Source of the DNA: a virus
IMG/VR virus record: IMGVR_UViG_3300034198_020612
Location: 1-24,954 of that record
Strand: one strand, 5' to 3'
DNA: 24,954 bases
This document shows, in pieces, positions 14,888 through 20,571 of this stretch. The position numbers and the translations under genes are program-made. The notes below the pieces were generated by a model. It worked only from the letters and a program-made list of their open reading frames with translations. It was not told the origin of the DNA and ran no database searches. The first letter of the stretch is position 1, and the number at the start of each line of letters is the position of its first letter.

Positions 14888-15190
14888 ATGTCACAGTATA
14901 TCAAACTGGAAAGTGTGTGGTCAGGCGCGACGTGGCGCCAGTTCTACGAGCCCATCACCCCAGACGCGCGCCGGCCGAAGGGCGCGCTGACAGAGTTGGT
15001 GTTCAGCGCGACTAGTGCTGATGAGTGGCGCACGGCGTCGGAAGTGTCTCAGCGCATCGGGTGCGGCACAGCGACCGCCTCGTCCTTGCTTTCGCGGTGG
15101 GCGCAGCGCGGGCGTCTGGAGCACCGGGTTCGCCGGCGCCTGTCGAACGGGCGCCCCGAGAACGAATGGAGAAGGGTCGTGGTGCGATGA
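14888..15190 (+). CDS. Winged-helix DNA-binding protein, 100 aa
   Basis: Preceded by CACTGGGAGG nine bases before the ATG. After a short N-terminal strand region, residues about 43-95 (SADEWRTASEVSQRIGCGTA, then TASSLLSRWAQRGRLEHRVR, then NGRPENEWRRV) form a winged helix-turn-helix: recognition helix TATASSLLSRWAQRG followed by a beta wing with Arg/Trp. Likely a phage transcription regulator of the early region; it lies just before the NrdR-box promoter at 15223-15293. No effector-binding domain is present. Confidence 0.78.
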   Translation: MSQYIKLESVWSGATWRQFYEPITPDARRPKGALTELVFSATSADEWRTASEVSQRIGCGTATASSLLSRWAQRGRLEHRVRRRLSNGRPENEWRRVVVR

Positions 15191-15226
15191 CCGTGCAATC
15201 CGCCCTCGTCGACGCCTGACCACCAC
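15189..15226 (+). repeat. 38-bp inverted duplicate of a gene end (copy 1)
   Basis: These 38 bases are identical to the minus strand of 19533-19570, which holds the last codons (TVQSALVDA and stop) of a 75-aa gene and the bases after its stop. Here only the gene end is present, in the same orientation as the promoter that follows. It reads as a remnant left by recombination; its final CCAC is the beginning of the first NrdR-like box. Confidence 0.85.
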
Positions 15227-15293
15227 ATCTAGTGGCACGGTTATGCGGCGTTCCTACATTATGTGGGATACGATTCCAGCGAGTTGGTATATT
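15223..15293 (+). promoter_or_regulatory. NrdR-box-pair promoter (rightward)
   Basis: Two palindromic boxes, CCACATCTAGTGG (15223-15235) and CTACATTATGTGG (15254-15266), have centres exactly 31 bp apart. They are followed by the dyad CCAGCGAGTTGG (15276-15287) and the extended -10 TGGTATATT (15285-15293). No consensus -35 is visible. The boxes fit the known NrdR operator (core CWATATMTWGTG, paired at three helical turns). It drives the repeat-protein gene at 15351. The same layout recurs at 21072-21146 and 21949-22022. Confidence 0.65.
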
Positions 15294-15307
15294 CTTCTCT
15301 GGTCGGT

Positions 15308-15322
15308 CGGCGATGGGCGCCG
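15308..15322 (+). promoter_or_regulatory. Conserved leader hairpin
   Basis: CGGCG-ATGGG-CGCCG folds into a 5-bp hairpin near the start of the transcript. A 21-base stretch around it (15306-15326) is 20/21 identical to 21059-21039 on the minus strand, and the ERF leader at 16241-16259 has a closely similar hairpin. Confidence 0.5.
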
Positions 15323-15350
15323 CCGCGGGTCTACTGAGAGGAATAGAGCG

Positions 15351-16001
15351 ATGTGCAACTTTCTGAGCGTGCTGGTGCTGCGGGACGGCAGCGTGCGTCA
15401 TCACCCGATGCTCGACTCCCACAGCGATCTCGTGCGCTATTTTGAGATGCCTGACAACGACGAGTTTGTGCATCACTTCGTTAAAGCGGAACTCACGCCG
15501 ACGACGGATTGGACCGATGCGGCAACGTGGCGCTGGCGGATTGATGAGGACGTGAAGCCGGTGTGGTTGACCGACGACGTGGAAGCGCAGGCCGAAGCCG
15601 CCACGCGTGCGATCGCGCAGCGCATGGTGCTGAAGGACGTGGACCGTCAACTCATCGTGGACGGCTGCTGGATCATCGCGGGCGCGTCGAAGATCCGAGA
15701 TGTTCGGTATGGGCGCATCGTGCGCGTGCAGGACTCGGCCAGCATCATCGGTGTGTGGGGCTCGGCCAGCATCAGCAATGTGGGGGGCTCGGCCAGCATC
15801 AGCAGCGTGTGGGACTCGGCCCGCATCAGCGGCGTGTGGGACTCGGCCAGCATCATCGGTGTGTGGGGCTCGGCCAGCATCAGCAGCGTGAGGGGCTCGG
15901 CCAGCATCAGCGATGTGGGGGGCTCGGCCAGCATCAGCAATGTGTGGGGCTCGGCCAAGTTGGATGCGTCGGCGAAAGCGCGGGTGAGCCGCTCACGATG
16001 A
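15351..16001 (+). CDS. Beta-solenoid repeat protein of unknown function
   Basis: A 216-aa protein starting MCNFLSVLVLRDGSV with GAGAGGAA upstream. The N-terminal 125 residues (SHSDLVRYFEMPDN, then VKAELTPTTDW, WRIDEDVKPVW, VDRQLIVDGCWIIAG) match an uncharacterised domain I have seen in phage and proteobacterial proteins that end in repeats. Residues 128-199 are eight perfect 9-residue repeats of the form (D/G)SASI(S/I)xV(W/G), then a partial ninth; such SAS-x-V repeats are expected to form a narrow beta-helix. The ending (SAKARVSRSR) is basic. The stop overlaps the next start (ATGA). Function unknown; a surface for protein or nucleic acid binding is possible. Confidence 0.85.
   Translation: MCNFLSVLVLRDGSVRHHPMLDSHSDLVRYFEMPDNDEFVHHFVKAELTPTTDWTDAATWRWRIDEDVKPVWLTDDVEAQAEAATRAIAQRMVLKDVDRQLIVDGCWIIAGASKIRDVRYGRIVRVQDSASIIGVWGSASISNVGGSASISSVWDSARISGVWDSASIIGVWGSASISSVRGSASISDVGGSASISNVWGSAKLDASAKARVSRSR
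15732..15947 (+). repeat. Eight 27-bp tandem repeats in coding sequence
   Basis: Units start at 15732, 15759, 15786, 15813, 15840, 15867, 15894 and 15921, with a partial ninth at 15948. Each begins G(A/G)CTCGGCC(A/C)GCATC and ends in a variable GTG triplet region. The period keeps the reading frame, so slippage or recombination would change the protein by whole 9-residue turns. Confidence 0.9.
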
Positions 16002-16288
16002 AGGAGCCGACATTGCCCGGCGTCACACTTAACGACTTGCTGCGCGATTCAGTCGACTGCTCTCGACGCCTGCGTCCGCGAGACGGTCTCGCGCTCGTGT
16101 TGCGCACGCTTGCGGCGCAGCTTGTCGATTCGTGGGACTCTGCTGACGCGGTCGAACCACAGCGCGTGTGCGACACGTACGGCCCGGCGGTTGTCGTCGA
16201 AGCGCTTGCGCGCGCGTACGGCTGTAGTACAATGTTGACTCGCGGCGATGGACGCCGCGCACTGGGAGACTCCGATGACACACTCTGA
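15998..16288 (+). CDS. Small hypothetical protein, 96 aa
   Basis: ATG 15998 overlaps the stop of the repeat-protein gene (ATGA). The product is helical and acidic/basic mixed (LNDLLRDSVDCSRRLRPRDG, then LALVLRTLAAQLVDSWDSAD), with AVVVEALARAYG near the end. No family recognised. The last third of the gene contains the promoter at 16206-16233 and the leader of the ERF gene, and its final 14 bases overlap the ERF start. Confidence 0.65.
   Translation: MKEPTLPGVTLNDLLRDSVDCSRRLRPRDGLALVLRTLAAQLVDSWDSADAVEPQRVCDTYGPAVVVEALARAYGCSTMLTRGDGRRALGDSDDTL
16206..16233 (+). promoter_or_regulatory. Sigma-70 promoter for recombination cassette
   Basis: TTGCGC and TACAAT separated by 16 bases, inside the end of the preceding gene. 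The start would be near 16240. The spacer holds GCGCGTACG as in the promoter at 14192, and both continue TACAATGT. Confidence 0.6.
16241..16259 (+). promoter_or_regulatory. Leader hairpin of ERF gene
   Basis: CGCGGCG-ATGGA-CGCCGCG is a perfect 7-bp hairpin at the expected 5' end of the transcript, followed by CACTGGGAGACTCCG and the ATG. The core CGGCG-ATGGR-CGCCG also occurs in the leaders at 15308 and 21043. Confidence 0.6.
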
Positions 16289-16907
16289 GCACATTCACGA
16301 CATTGCCGCCGCGTTGTCGAAAGCGCAGGCCGCTGTGCGCGGCGCGCAGCGCGACTCGGCCAACCCGTTCTACAAGTCTACGTATGCAGACCTGCAGTCT
16401 GTCTGGGACGCGTGCCGCGACGCCCTGTCTGTTAATGGTCTCGCGATCGTGCAGTCGGCGGGCGCAGACGCGCAGGGCGTGCGCGTCAGTACGATGCTCG
16501 TCCACGCGTCCGGGCAATGGTTCGCCGATGACCTGCACCTGAAGCCGAAAGACGACGGTCCGCAGGCGCTCGGGTCGTGCATCTCGTACGGCCGCCGCTA
16601 CGCGCTGGCCGCGTTCGTGGGCGTCTATCAGACGGACAATGACGCGGAAACTGCGGAGGGCCGCGGTGACCATGCGGCGCCGGCGCCGAAGGCAAACGTG
16701 CCCAAGGCGACAGCGACGAAGCCGGACGGGTACGACTCGTGGCTGTCGACAATGCAGCGAGTGGCGACCAAGGGTCTCGCCGCGCTGCAAAGTGAATTCA
16801 AGGCCGCGAGTTTTGAGCAGCGACGCTACGCGACGACTACCGACAAAGTTCGATGGGGCGTCGTCAAAGCCGCGGCGACCGCTGCGGACGCAAAAGGGGG
16901 CGAGTAA
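16275..16907 (+). CDS. ERF-family single-strand annealing protein
   Basis: A 210-aa protein; the start MTHSEHIHDI is chosen for its CTGGGAGA ribosome site. Residues about 8-135 show the ERF family pattern: LSKAQAAVRGAQRDSANPFY then KSTYADLQSVWDAC, LSVNGLAIVQS, TMLVHASGQWFADDLHL, and the closing QALGSCISYGRRYALAAFVG. ERF proteins anneal complementary single strands during phage recombination, usually after an exonuclease has resected the ends. The C-terminal 75 residues are Ala/Lys-rich and variable. The stop overlaps the start of the exonuclease (TAATG), making a matched pair. Confidence 0.93.
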   Translation: MTHSEHIHDIAAALSKAQAAVRGAQRDSANPFYKSTYADLQSVWDACRDALSVNGLAIVQSAGADAQGVRVSTMLVHASGQWFADDLHLKPKDDGPQALGSCISYGRRYALAAFVGVYQTDNDAETAEGRGDHAAPAPKANVPKATATKPDGYDSWLSTMQRVATKGLAALQSEFKAASFEQRRYATTTDKVRWGVVKAAATAADAKGGE

Positions 16908-17557
16908 TGCAGCGTGCGTTCGAGGAGATCTGTGTGCCGCAGGGCTCACCGGAGTGGCTCCATGCGCGTGCTGGACATGTCACCGGCTCGCGCGCCGACG
17001 ATGTGCGCGCGACGCTGAAGAGCGGCAAGCCGGCTGCGAGCCGAGAAGACTACCGCGCGCAGCTCGTGGCAGAGCGCTTGACCGGCAAACCGCAGGAAGA
17101 GTTTTTCGAGAATGCGGCGATGAAGCGAGGCACGCTGTTGGAGCCGTACGCTCGCGCGGCGTACGAACAGCACACGGGCTACATGGTCGTCGAGAGTGGG
17201 TTCCTCCGTTCGACGACGCGGCCGTGGGTCGGATGCAGCATCGATGGACACATCGCTGGCCCTATTCGCAAGATCATTGAGATCAAGTGTCCCGGCGCGA
17301 AGAATCACTTAAAGTGGCTGCGTGACGCGCGCCTGCCTGCGGCATACGAAGCGCAGGTGCTGCACAATCTGCTCGTGACTGGCGCCGACTCATGCGACTT
17401 CGTGTCGTATCACCCGGACATGCCCGAGCACCTGCAGCTCTTCATCGTGACCGTCCTGCCGGCGCTCCTGCCGGTCGAGGAGTACACGCACGCACTAGAC
17501 ACGTTCCTCTCGGATGTCGCGAGGGACGCAGAGGAGTGGTCGACATGGACAGTATGA
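16907..17557 (+). CDS. YqaJ-type (lambda-exonuclease fold) recombination exonuclease
   Basis: A 216-aa protein. Key elements are GSPEWLHARAGHVTGSRADD (N-terminal), GTLLEPYARAAYEQHTGY, the catalytic core GCSIDGHIAG (Asp) followed by KIIEIKCPGAKNH (Glu-x-Lys) and AAYEAQVLHNLLVTG (Gln). These are the residues of YqaJ/lambda-type alkaline exonucleases, which resect double-stranded ends 5' to 3' and hand the single strand to an annealing protein. It directly follows the ERF gene (TAATG overlap), so the two form a two-component recombinase. Confidence 0.92.
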   Translation: MQRAFEEICVPQGSPEWLHARAGHVTGSRADDVRATLKSGKPAASREDYRAQLVAERLTGKPQEEFFENAAMKRGTLLEPYARAAYEQHTGYMVVESGFLRSTTRPWVGCSIDGHIAGPIRKIIEIKCPGAKNHLKWLRDARLPAAYEAQVLHNLLVTGADSCDFVSYHPDMPEHLQLFIVTVLPALLPVEEYTHALDTFLSDVARDAEEWSTWTV

Positions 17558-17769
17558 AGCACGAGCGCGACGAGGAGATGGGCGCCCTGTGGGTGAAGCA
17601 GGGCGCGCGCGGCGAATTCTGGACGGGGAAGATCGGCGATGTGCCGGTCGTTGTCTTCCGCAACGACAACAAGAAAAACCCGAAGAGCCCCGACTTCCGT
17701 ATCCTGCGCGCGCGGACGCAGGACAAGCCGGCGCCCGCGCCGGCCGACGACTTCGATGTCCCGTTCTGA
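17545..17769 (+). CDS. Small protein with SSB-like acidic tail, 74 aa
   Basis: I choose ATG 17545 (MDSMKHERDEEMGALW...) for its AGAGGAG eight bases upstream. The body (GALWVKQGARGEFWTGKIGD, then VPVVVFRNDNKKNPKSPDFR) is a short beta-rich fold with an aromatic/basic face. The chain ends APADDFDVPF, closely like the conserved C-terminal tip of bacterial SSB (DDDIPF), which recruits exonucleases and repair proteins. With the ERF and exonuclease genes just upstream, it may act as the phage single-strand-binding or SSB-mimic partner. This is inferred from the tip and context. Confidence 0.8.
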   Translation: MDSMKHERDEEMGALWVKQGARGEFWTGKIGDVPVVVFRNDNKKNPKSPDFRILRARTQDKPAPAPADDFDVPF

Positions 17770-17986
17770 GTATCAACTTGTCTGCGAGGGTCGGTGCAAC
17801 CCGCACCGGCCCCTGCTTGACGAGCAAGTGGAGGAGGTGCGCCGCCTCATCACGCCCGGGGCACAAGCGCATGAGCACATCACTCACATGCTGCGCACGC
17901 TCACTCACACGGCGCATCAACGCGTCGGCCCGGGTCGTTACGCGTGCGCCATGTGTCAGACGGTGAGACGCTATGGCTCGCTCTGA
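17756..17986 (+). CDS. Small Cys/His-rich protein, 76 aa
   Basis: ATG 17756 lies 14 bases inside the preceding gene. Two Cys pairs (QLVCEGRCNPHR near residues 10-17 and YACAMCQTV near 63-70) flank a helical segment (LDEQVEEVRRLI), suggesting a zinc-stabilised fold. The region AHEHITHMLRTLTHTAHQR adds several His. Its end overlaps the next start by 14 bases. No family recognised. Confidence 0.72.
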   Translation: MSRSEYQLVCEGRCNPHRPLLDEQVEEVRRLITPGAQAHEHITHMLRTLTHTAHQRVGPGRYACAMCQTVRRYGSL

Positions 17987-18356
17987 GTACACCGGCCGCG
18001 TGTCGGACGATGGTCGAGAACTGTCGTTTGACGACGGCGACCGCTTGCGCGCGTTTCTCGCAGCGCACGCCGGCCGCGACATCGACATCCTCGTGCGCGT
18101 GGCGACCGCTCGCAGTGCGAAGGCGCGCAGGATGCCGAGGTTGCGCTACTACTGGTCGGTCGTCGTCCCGACGCTGGCTGAGTACTGTGGCTACGAGCAC
18201 GATGAGATGCACCGCGTGCTGCGGTGGAGACATCTGGACGACCGCTCGACGACGGACTTAAGCGACGAAGAGATGAGTGACTACATCGAACGCGTCAGTC
18301 GATGGGCCGCCGTCAGCCTCGACTGCTACATCCCCCCGCCGCGGAGAACGACGTGA
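17973..18356 (+). CDS. Recombination-accessory-like protein, 127 aa
   Basis: After an N-terminal half with DDGDRLRAFLAAHAGRDIDI, the protein shows RYYWSVVVPTLAEYCGYEHD, then EMHRVLRWRHL, STTDLSDEEMSDYIERVSRW and SLDCYIPPP. This succession (YYW..V, helix, STT..LS, then a Trp-containing helix ending in Pro-Pro) is a common uncharacterised phage pattern near recombination genes and somewhat resembles NinB. I give it only as a likely recombination accessory. It lies in the same operon as ERF and the exonuclease. Confidence 0.72.
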   Translation: MARSEYTGRVSDDGRELSFDDGDRLRAFLAAHAGRDIDILVRVATARSAKARRMPRLRYYWSVVVPTLAEYCGYEHDEMHRVLRWRHLDDRSTTDLSDEEMSDYIERVSRWAAVSLDCYIPPPRRTT

Positions 18357-18514
18357 CTGAGTACGAGCGCATCGCGCGCGACACTGAACAGTACAACGCG
18401 GAGCACTATCGCAACGTCGCGCTCGCCCTCCAGCAGCGCATCACCGAGCTCGAACGACGGCTGAAGGCCGCCGAGGCCGGCCGTGCCGCGCAGCAGCCCC
18501 GCCAAGGACGCTAG
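18353..18514 (+). CDS. Small coiled-coil protein, 53 aa
   Basis: Starts at GTG 18353, overlapping the preceding TGA (GTGA), with GGAGAA upstream. The product is one long charged helix (NVALALQQRITELERRLKAA) with heptad spacing, then a short Arg/Gln tail. Probably dimeric; no family recognised. Its last 32 bases overlap the HNH gene. Confidence 0.62.
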   Translation: MTEYERIARDTEQYNAEHYRNVALALQQRITELERRLKAAEAGRAAQQPRQGR

Positions 18515-18824
18515 GAGGGCGCAGGAGCGACGAGCGCAGGCGGGCTGCTACAAGGACGTCGACCTGAGAGATCGACGCGCCTGTAGGCTCTGCGGCGCCT
18601 TCGCGGCGGGGCATCATCATCACCACTTGCGATACCGCAGTCTGGGCGGCCGGCACACGCCGGCGAACGTGCTGCTGCTCTGCGCGAGGTGCCACCGCGA
18701 CGTCCACGCCGCGCGCGTCCGGCTGTCCGGCGACGCTGACGCACGAGACGACGCGGGGCGCCTCGCCGGCGTGACGGTCGAGCGACCGGGGCCAGACGGC
18801 TGGCACGTTGTCGGTCTCGTGTAG
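18483..18824 (+). CDS. HNH endonuclease, 113 aa
   Basis: GTG start at 18483, preceded by a weak GAGG. The core is CRLCG (Cys34, Cys37), a run of five His (44-48) leading into HLRYRSLGGRHTPANVLLLC with Asn62, and CARCHRDVH (Cys67, Cys70, His71, His75). This is a zinc-stabilised HNH (beta-beta-alpha metal) nuclease. It stands at the end of the rightward early operon, far from the terminase, so it is more likely a homing or DNA-degrading nuclease than a packaging partner, although packaging-associated HNH proteins exist. Confidence 0.9.
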   Translation: MPRSSPAKDARRAQERRAQAGCYKDVDLRDRRACRLCGAFAAGHHHHHLRYRSLGGRHTPANVLLLCARCHRDVHAARVRLSGDADARDDAGRLAGVTVERPGPDGWHVVGLV

Positions 18825-18890
18825 ACTCGGTGGTGCGGTCGGGCGCCTCTTGCTGTCTTTCGCCCTCGCCGCGCGCGAAGCCGGACAGCG

Positions 18891-19376
18891 TCAGCGCGCG
18901 GGCCGCCGCCCGGCCGGTGGGAGGCGCAGGTTATGCTGCTCTGCGGCGCCCTCTCCTGCCGGCTGGGCGTCGACGACATGTAGCGACACGGGGCCGCCTG
19001 CCCGCTCCAACACCTGCACCAGCGCATCGACCATCAACCGCGACCGCACCAGTTTGTCTCGCGCGCGCGTGCCGACCAGAATGCATCCCTCGGTGTCGGC
19101 AATCGTATTGCCGGCATGAATACGCACGCCAGCGAAGCCGGGCACGTCATGCACGAGCGGCAGCACGCGCTTGAAGCGCGGCGAGTATGTGAGATCGAGT
19201 GAGTATGTGCCGGCGGGGATGGCGGTCGACCCCTGAACTTTCGGGCCACCGTGTACAGCATCTTCAAGCGTGTCGCACAGTAGTCGCCCGTCGACGTGGA
19301 GACGCCCGAAGGTGGCGCCGTCGACGCTGGGCGACCGCTGCAGCGTGAGTATCAATCCTTGAATAGGCGCAGCCAT
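18891..19376 (-). CDS. DUF5675 family protein, 161 aa
   Basis: Start MAAPIQGLILTLQRSPSVDG; it lies 25 bases inside the preceding membrane-protein gene and has no clear ribosome site, so translation is probably coupled. The pattern TFGRLHVDGRLLCDTLED, then STAIPAGTYSLDLTYSPRFK, VPGFAGVRIHAGN, DTEGCILVG is that of DUF5675, a family frequent in phages and bacteria. The His...Cys arrangement (RIHAGN, EGCILVG) recalls L,D-transpeptidase-like folds, so a cell-wall role is possible but unproven. It ends the leftward operon, convergent with the HNH gene. Confidence 0.88.
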   Translation of the reverse strand: MAAPIQGLILTLQRSPSVDGATFGRLHVDGRLLCDTLEDAVHGGPKVQGSTAIPAGTYSLDLTYSPRFKRVLPLVHDVPGFAGVRIHAGNTIADTEGCILVGTRARDKLVRSRLMVDALVQVLERAGGPVSLHVVDAQPAGEGAAEQHNLRLPPAGRRPAR

Positions 19377-19492
19377 GCTGCGAGTGTACCAAGTAGCGCG
19401 CCGGCGGGGAGGCACGCGGCCAGCGCGAGCGCGCGATGCGCCTCTGGCTGCATCCACGCGCGTGCCGCGGCAATACATTCGTAGTGTGTCAT
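19352..19492 (-). CDS. Small membrane protein, 46 aa
   Basis: ATG 19492 with CACTGGGAGACGCAC upstream and a GC hairpin before that. The product has one hydrophobic segment (about 20-42: RALALAACLPAGALLGTLAA) between a short Cys/His-containing N terminus (THYECIAAARAW) and a basic end (LRLFKD). It overlaps the start of the DUF5675 gene. A membrane anchor or small holin-like protein working with DUF5675 is possible. Confidence 0.65.
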   Translation of the reverse strand: MTHYECIAAARAWMQPEAHRALALAACLPAGALLGTLAAWLRLFKD

Positions 19493-19511
19493 GTGCGTCT
19501 CCCAGTGAAAG

Positions 19512-19532
19512 GCCCGGGCACGAGGCCCGGGC
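19512..19532 (-). repeat. GCCCGGGC intergenic hairpin (copy A)
   Basis: GCCCGGGC pairs with GCCCGGGC around a five-base loop (minus strand CTCGT). It lies between the 75-aa gene stop and the ribosome site of the 46-aa membrane protein. No T-run follows, so it is not a standard terminator. Confidence 0.7.
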
Positions 19533-19570
19533 GTGGTGGTCAGGCGTCGACGAGGGCGGATTGCACGGTC
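19533..19570 (-). repeat. 38-bp inverted duplicate of a gene end (copy 2)
   Basis: The minus-strand sequence is identical to 15189-15226. Here it is the genuine end and 3' flank of the 75-aa gene and is followed by the GCCCGGGC hairpin. Confidence 0.85.
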
Positions 19571-19767
19571 GACAGGCTCAAATAGTCCCGGCCGATGGCT
19601 GTGCGTCCGGTCTTCCGCAGGCGTGCGGCCGCGCGCGCCGCGAGAGGCCGCGCGTCTGGGTGGAACCGGACGTAGCGGTCTCGCTCCGCGCGCGTCGTAC
19701 ATGTGATGAGCACGAGCCCGGCGCCGTCGAGCCCGGGCACGGTCACGGTGTGGAGCGCGTAGTACAT
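19540..19767 (-). CDS. Small hypothetical protein, 75 aa
   Basis: ATG 19767 with GAGGAGGATGACGC upstream. The product begins with strands (YYALHTVTVPGLDGAGLVLI, then TCTTRAERDRYV) and continues as a basic helix (ARPLAARAAARLRKTGRTAI). It resembles a small alpha/beta fold of unknown role. Its start lies 25 bases inside the preceding zinc-protein gene. Its last codons are duplicated at 15189-15226 on the other strand. Confidence 0.72.
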   Translation of the reverse strand: MYYALHTVTVPGLDGAGLVLITCTTRAERDRYVRFHPDARPLAARAAARLRKTGRTAIGRDYLSLSTVQSALVDA

Positions 19768-19883
19768 GCGTCATCCTCCTCTCGCTCGCGCGCCGCCTCT
19801 TCGCAGGCCGCGCTGCAATAATCCTCGCCGGCGTACCCCGTCTCGGCGTCGCCGGCATCGTCGCGGCCACATTCGGGGCACAT
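19743..19883 (-). CDS. Small zinc-finger-type protein, 46 aa
   Basis: ATG 19883 overlaps the preceding TGA by one base and has AGGAGGTGTCG before it. CPEC (Cys2, Cys5) and YCSAAC (Cys23, Cys27) form a compact treble-clef-like zinc site, followed by a very acidic/basic helix (EEAAREREEDD). Similar tiny Cys4 proteins are common in phages. Function unknown. Confidence 0.7.
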   Translation of the reverse strand: MCPECGRDDAGDAETGYAGEDYCSAACEEAAREREEDDACTTRSTP

Positions 19884-20146
19884 CACGACACCTCCTGCTC
19901 TTCGATGATGTCGGCCACGTCGAACGCGGCCAGCGGCAATTCGATATGCCCGATTTGTCCCGTATGTGTCCAACGGGCTGACACTTCGAGGTCAATACGC
20001 CCGTTCTGGGCAAGCGCGCCGGCATTCGCGACATCTTCCGCACCACGCGCCCATGCGTCGATATAGCGTGGTTCGTATGGTAGCGACGTTTCCGACCAGA
20101 TGTAGTGCCGGATCATTTCCAGACCGATGTTGTTAACTGTGTACAT
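19883..20146 (-). CDS. Small hypothetical protein, 87 aa
   Basis: The start MYTVNNIGLEMIRHYIW is set by the GGGAGGTATTACG ribosome site; the open frame extends into the upstream hairpin. The product is acidic with aromatic residues and a beta-hairpin region (RIDLEVSARWTHTGQIGHIE). No Cys pair and no membrane segment. The stop is fused to the next start (TGATG). No family recognised. Confidence 0.72.
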   Translation of the reverse strand: MYTVNNIGLEMIRHYIWSETSLPYEPRYIDAWARGAEDVANAGALAQNGRIDLEVSARWTHTGQIGHIELPLAAFDVADIIEEQEVS

Positions 20147-20167
20147 CGTAATACCTCCCAGATGAAG

Positions 20168-20187
20168 GCCCGGGCCGAAGCCCGGGC
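20168..20187 (-). repeat. GCCCGGGC hairpin with TTCG loop (copy B)
   Basis: On the minus strand, GCCCGGGC-TTCG-GCCCGGGC: an 8-bp stem closed by a stable UUCG tetraloop, followed by CTTCATCTGGGAGG, which serves as the ribosome site of the 87-aa gene. There is no T-run. Confidence 0.75.
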
Positions 20188-20195
20188 GTGTGACG

Positions 20196-20507
20196 TTAGC
20201 GCGGAAACCCAATGATCGCGACGCGCGGGGTCGTCACCCGCGACTCGCCGCGCGGCGTGATGAACAGCGCGATGTGATGGCCGCCCTCGTACGCCCAGCG
20301 CGTGCTGTCTTCGGCCAGCCAGCGCGACACTGCCTTCTCCACGTCGCGGCGAACAATCTCGGGCAGCGTCAGCGGCTTGCAGACTTGGACCAGCGTGGCC
20401 GCGCCAATCAAATCGTATTCATTGCGCAGGACGCTCAGGTGCGCCGACAGCGATTCCAATTCGGACGGCTGTTCAATGTCGAAGGTGAAGAGGTTGTAGC
20501 GGCTCAT
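20196..20507 (-). CDS. Small hypothetical protein, 103 aa
   Basis: Start MSRYNLFTFDIEQPSELE with AGGAGACACGCAC upstream. Residues 1-50 are a beta-alpha unit (FTFDIEQPSELESLSAHLSV), then helices (LPEIVRRDVEKAVSRWLAED) and an end strand (HHIALFITPRGESRVTTPRV). No recognised family. It sits between two GC hairpins in the leftward operon. Confidence 0.74.
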   Translation of the reverse strand: MSRYNLFTFDIEQPSELESLSAHLSVLRNEYDLIGAATLVQVCKPLTLPEIVRRDVEKAVSRWLAEDSTRWAYEGGHHIALFITPRGESRVTTPRVAIIGFPR

Positions 20508-20542
20508 GTGCGTGTCTCCTAGTCCTGCGGCTTGTGGTGAAG

Positions 20543-20562
20543 GCCCGGGCCGAAGCCCGGGC
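20543..20562 (-). repeat. GCCCGGGC hairpin with TTCG loop (copy C)
   Basis: The same GCCCGGGC-TTCG-GCCCGGGC sequence as copy B, lying between the 149-aa gene stop and the ribosome site of the 103-aa gene. Confidence 0.75.
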
Positions 20563-20571
20563 TCGTGGACG

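Noticed and set aside
15187-15219. Ten-codon ORF beginning ATGACCGTGCAA
   Set aside because: It only translates the duplicated end of the 75-aa gene and has no function apart from that remnant.
15732-15947. CRISPR-like array of 27-bp units
   Set aside because: The units are contiguous, without unique spacers, and translate in frame as 9-residue repeats, so they are coding repeats.
18612-18626. Five consecutive His codons as a sign of an engineered tag
   Set aside because: The His run is part of the HNH motif context with conserved flanks (HLRYRSLGG), so it is natural.
18825-18890. Bidirectional terminator between the convergent operons
   Set aside because: No stem with a T-run is found on either strand in these 66 bases; termination here remains unexplained.
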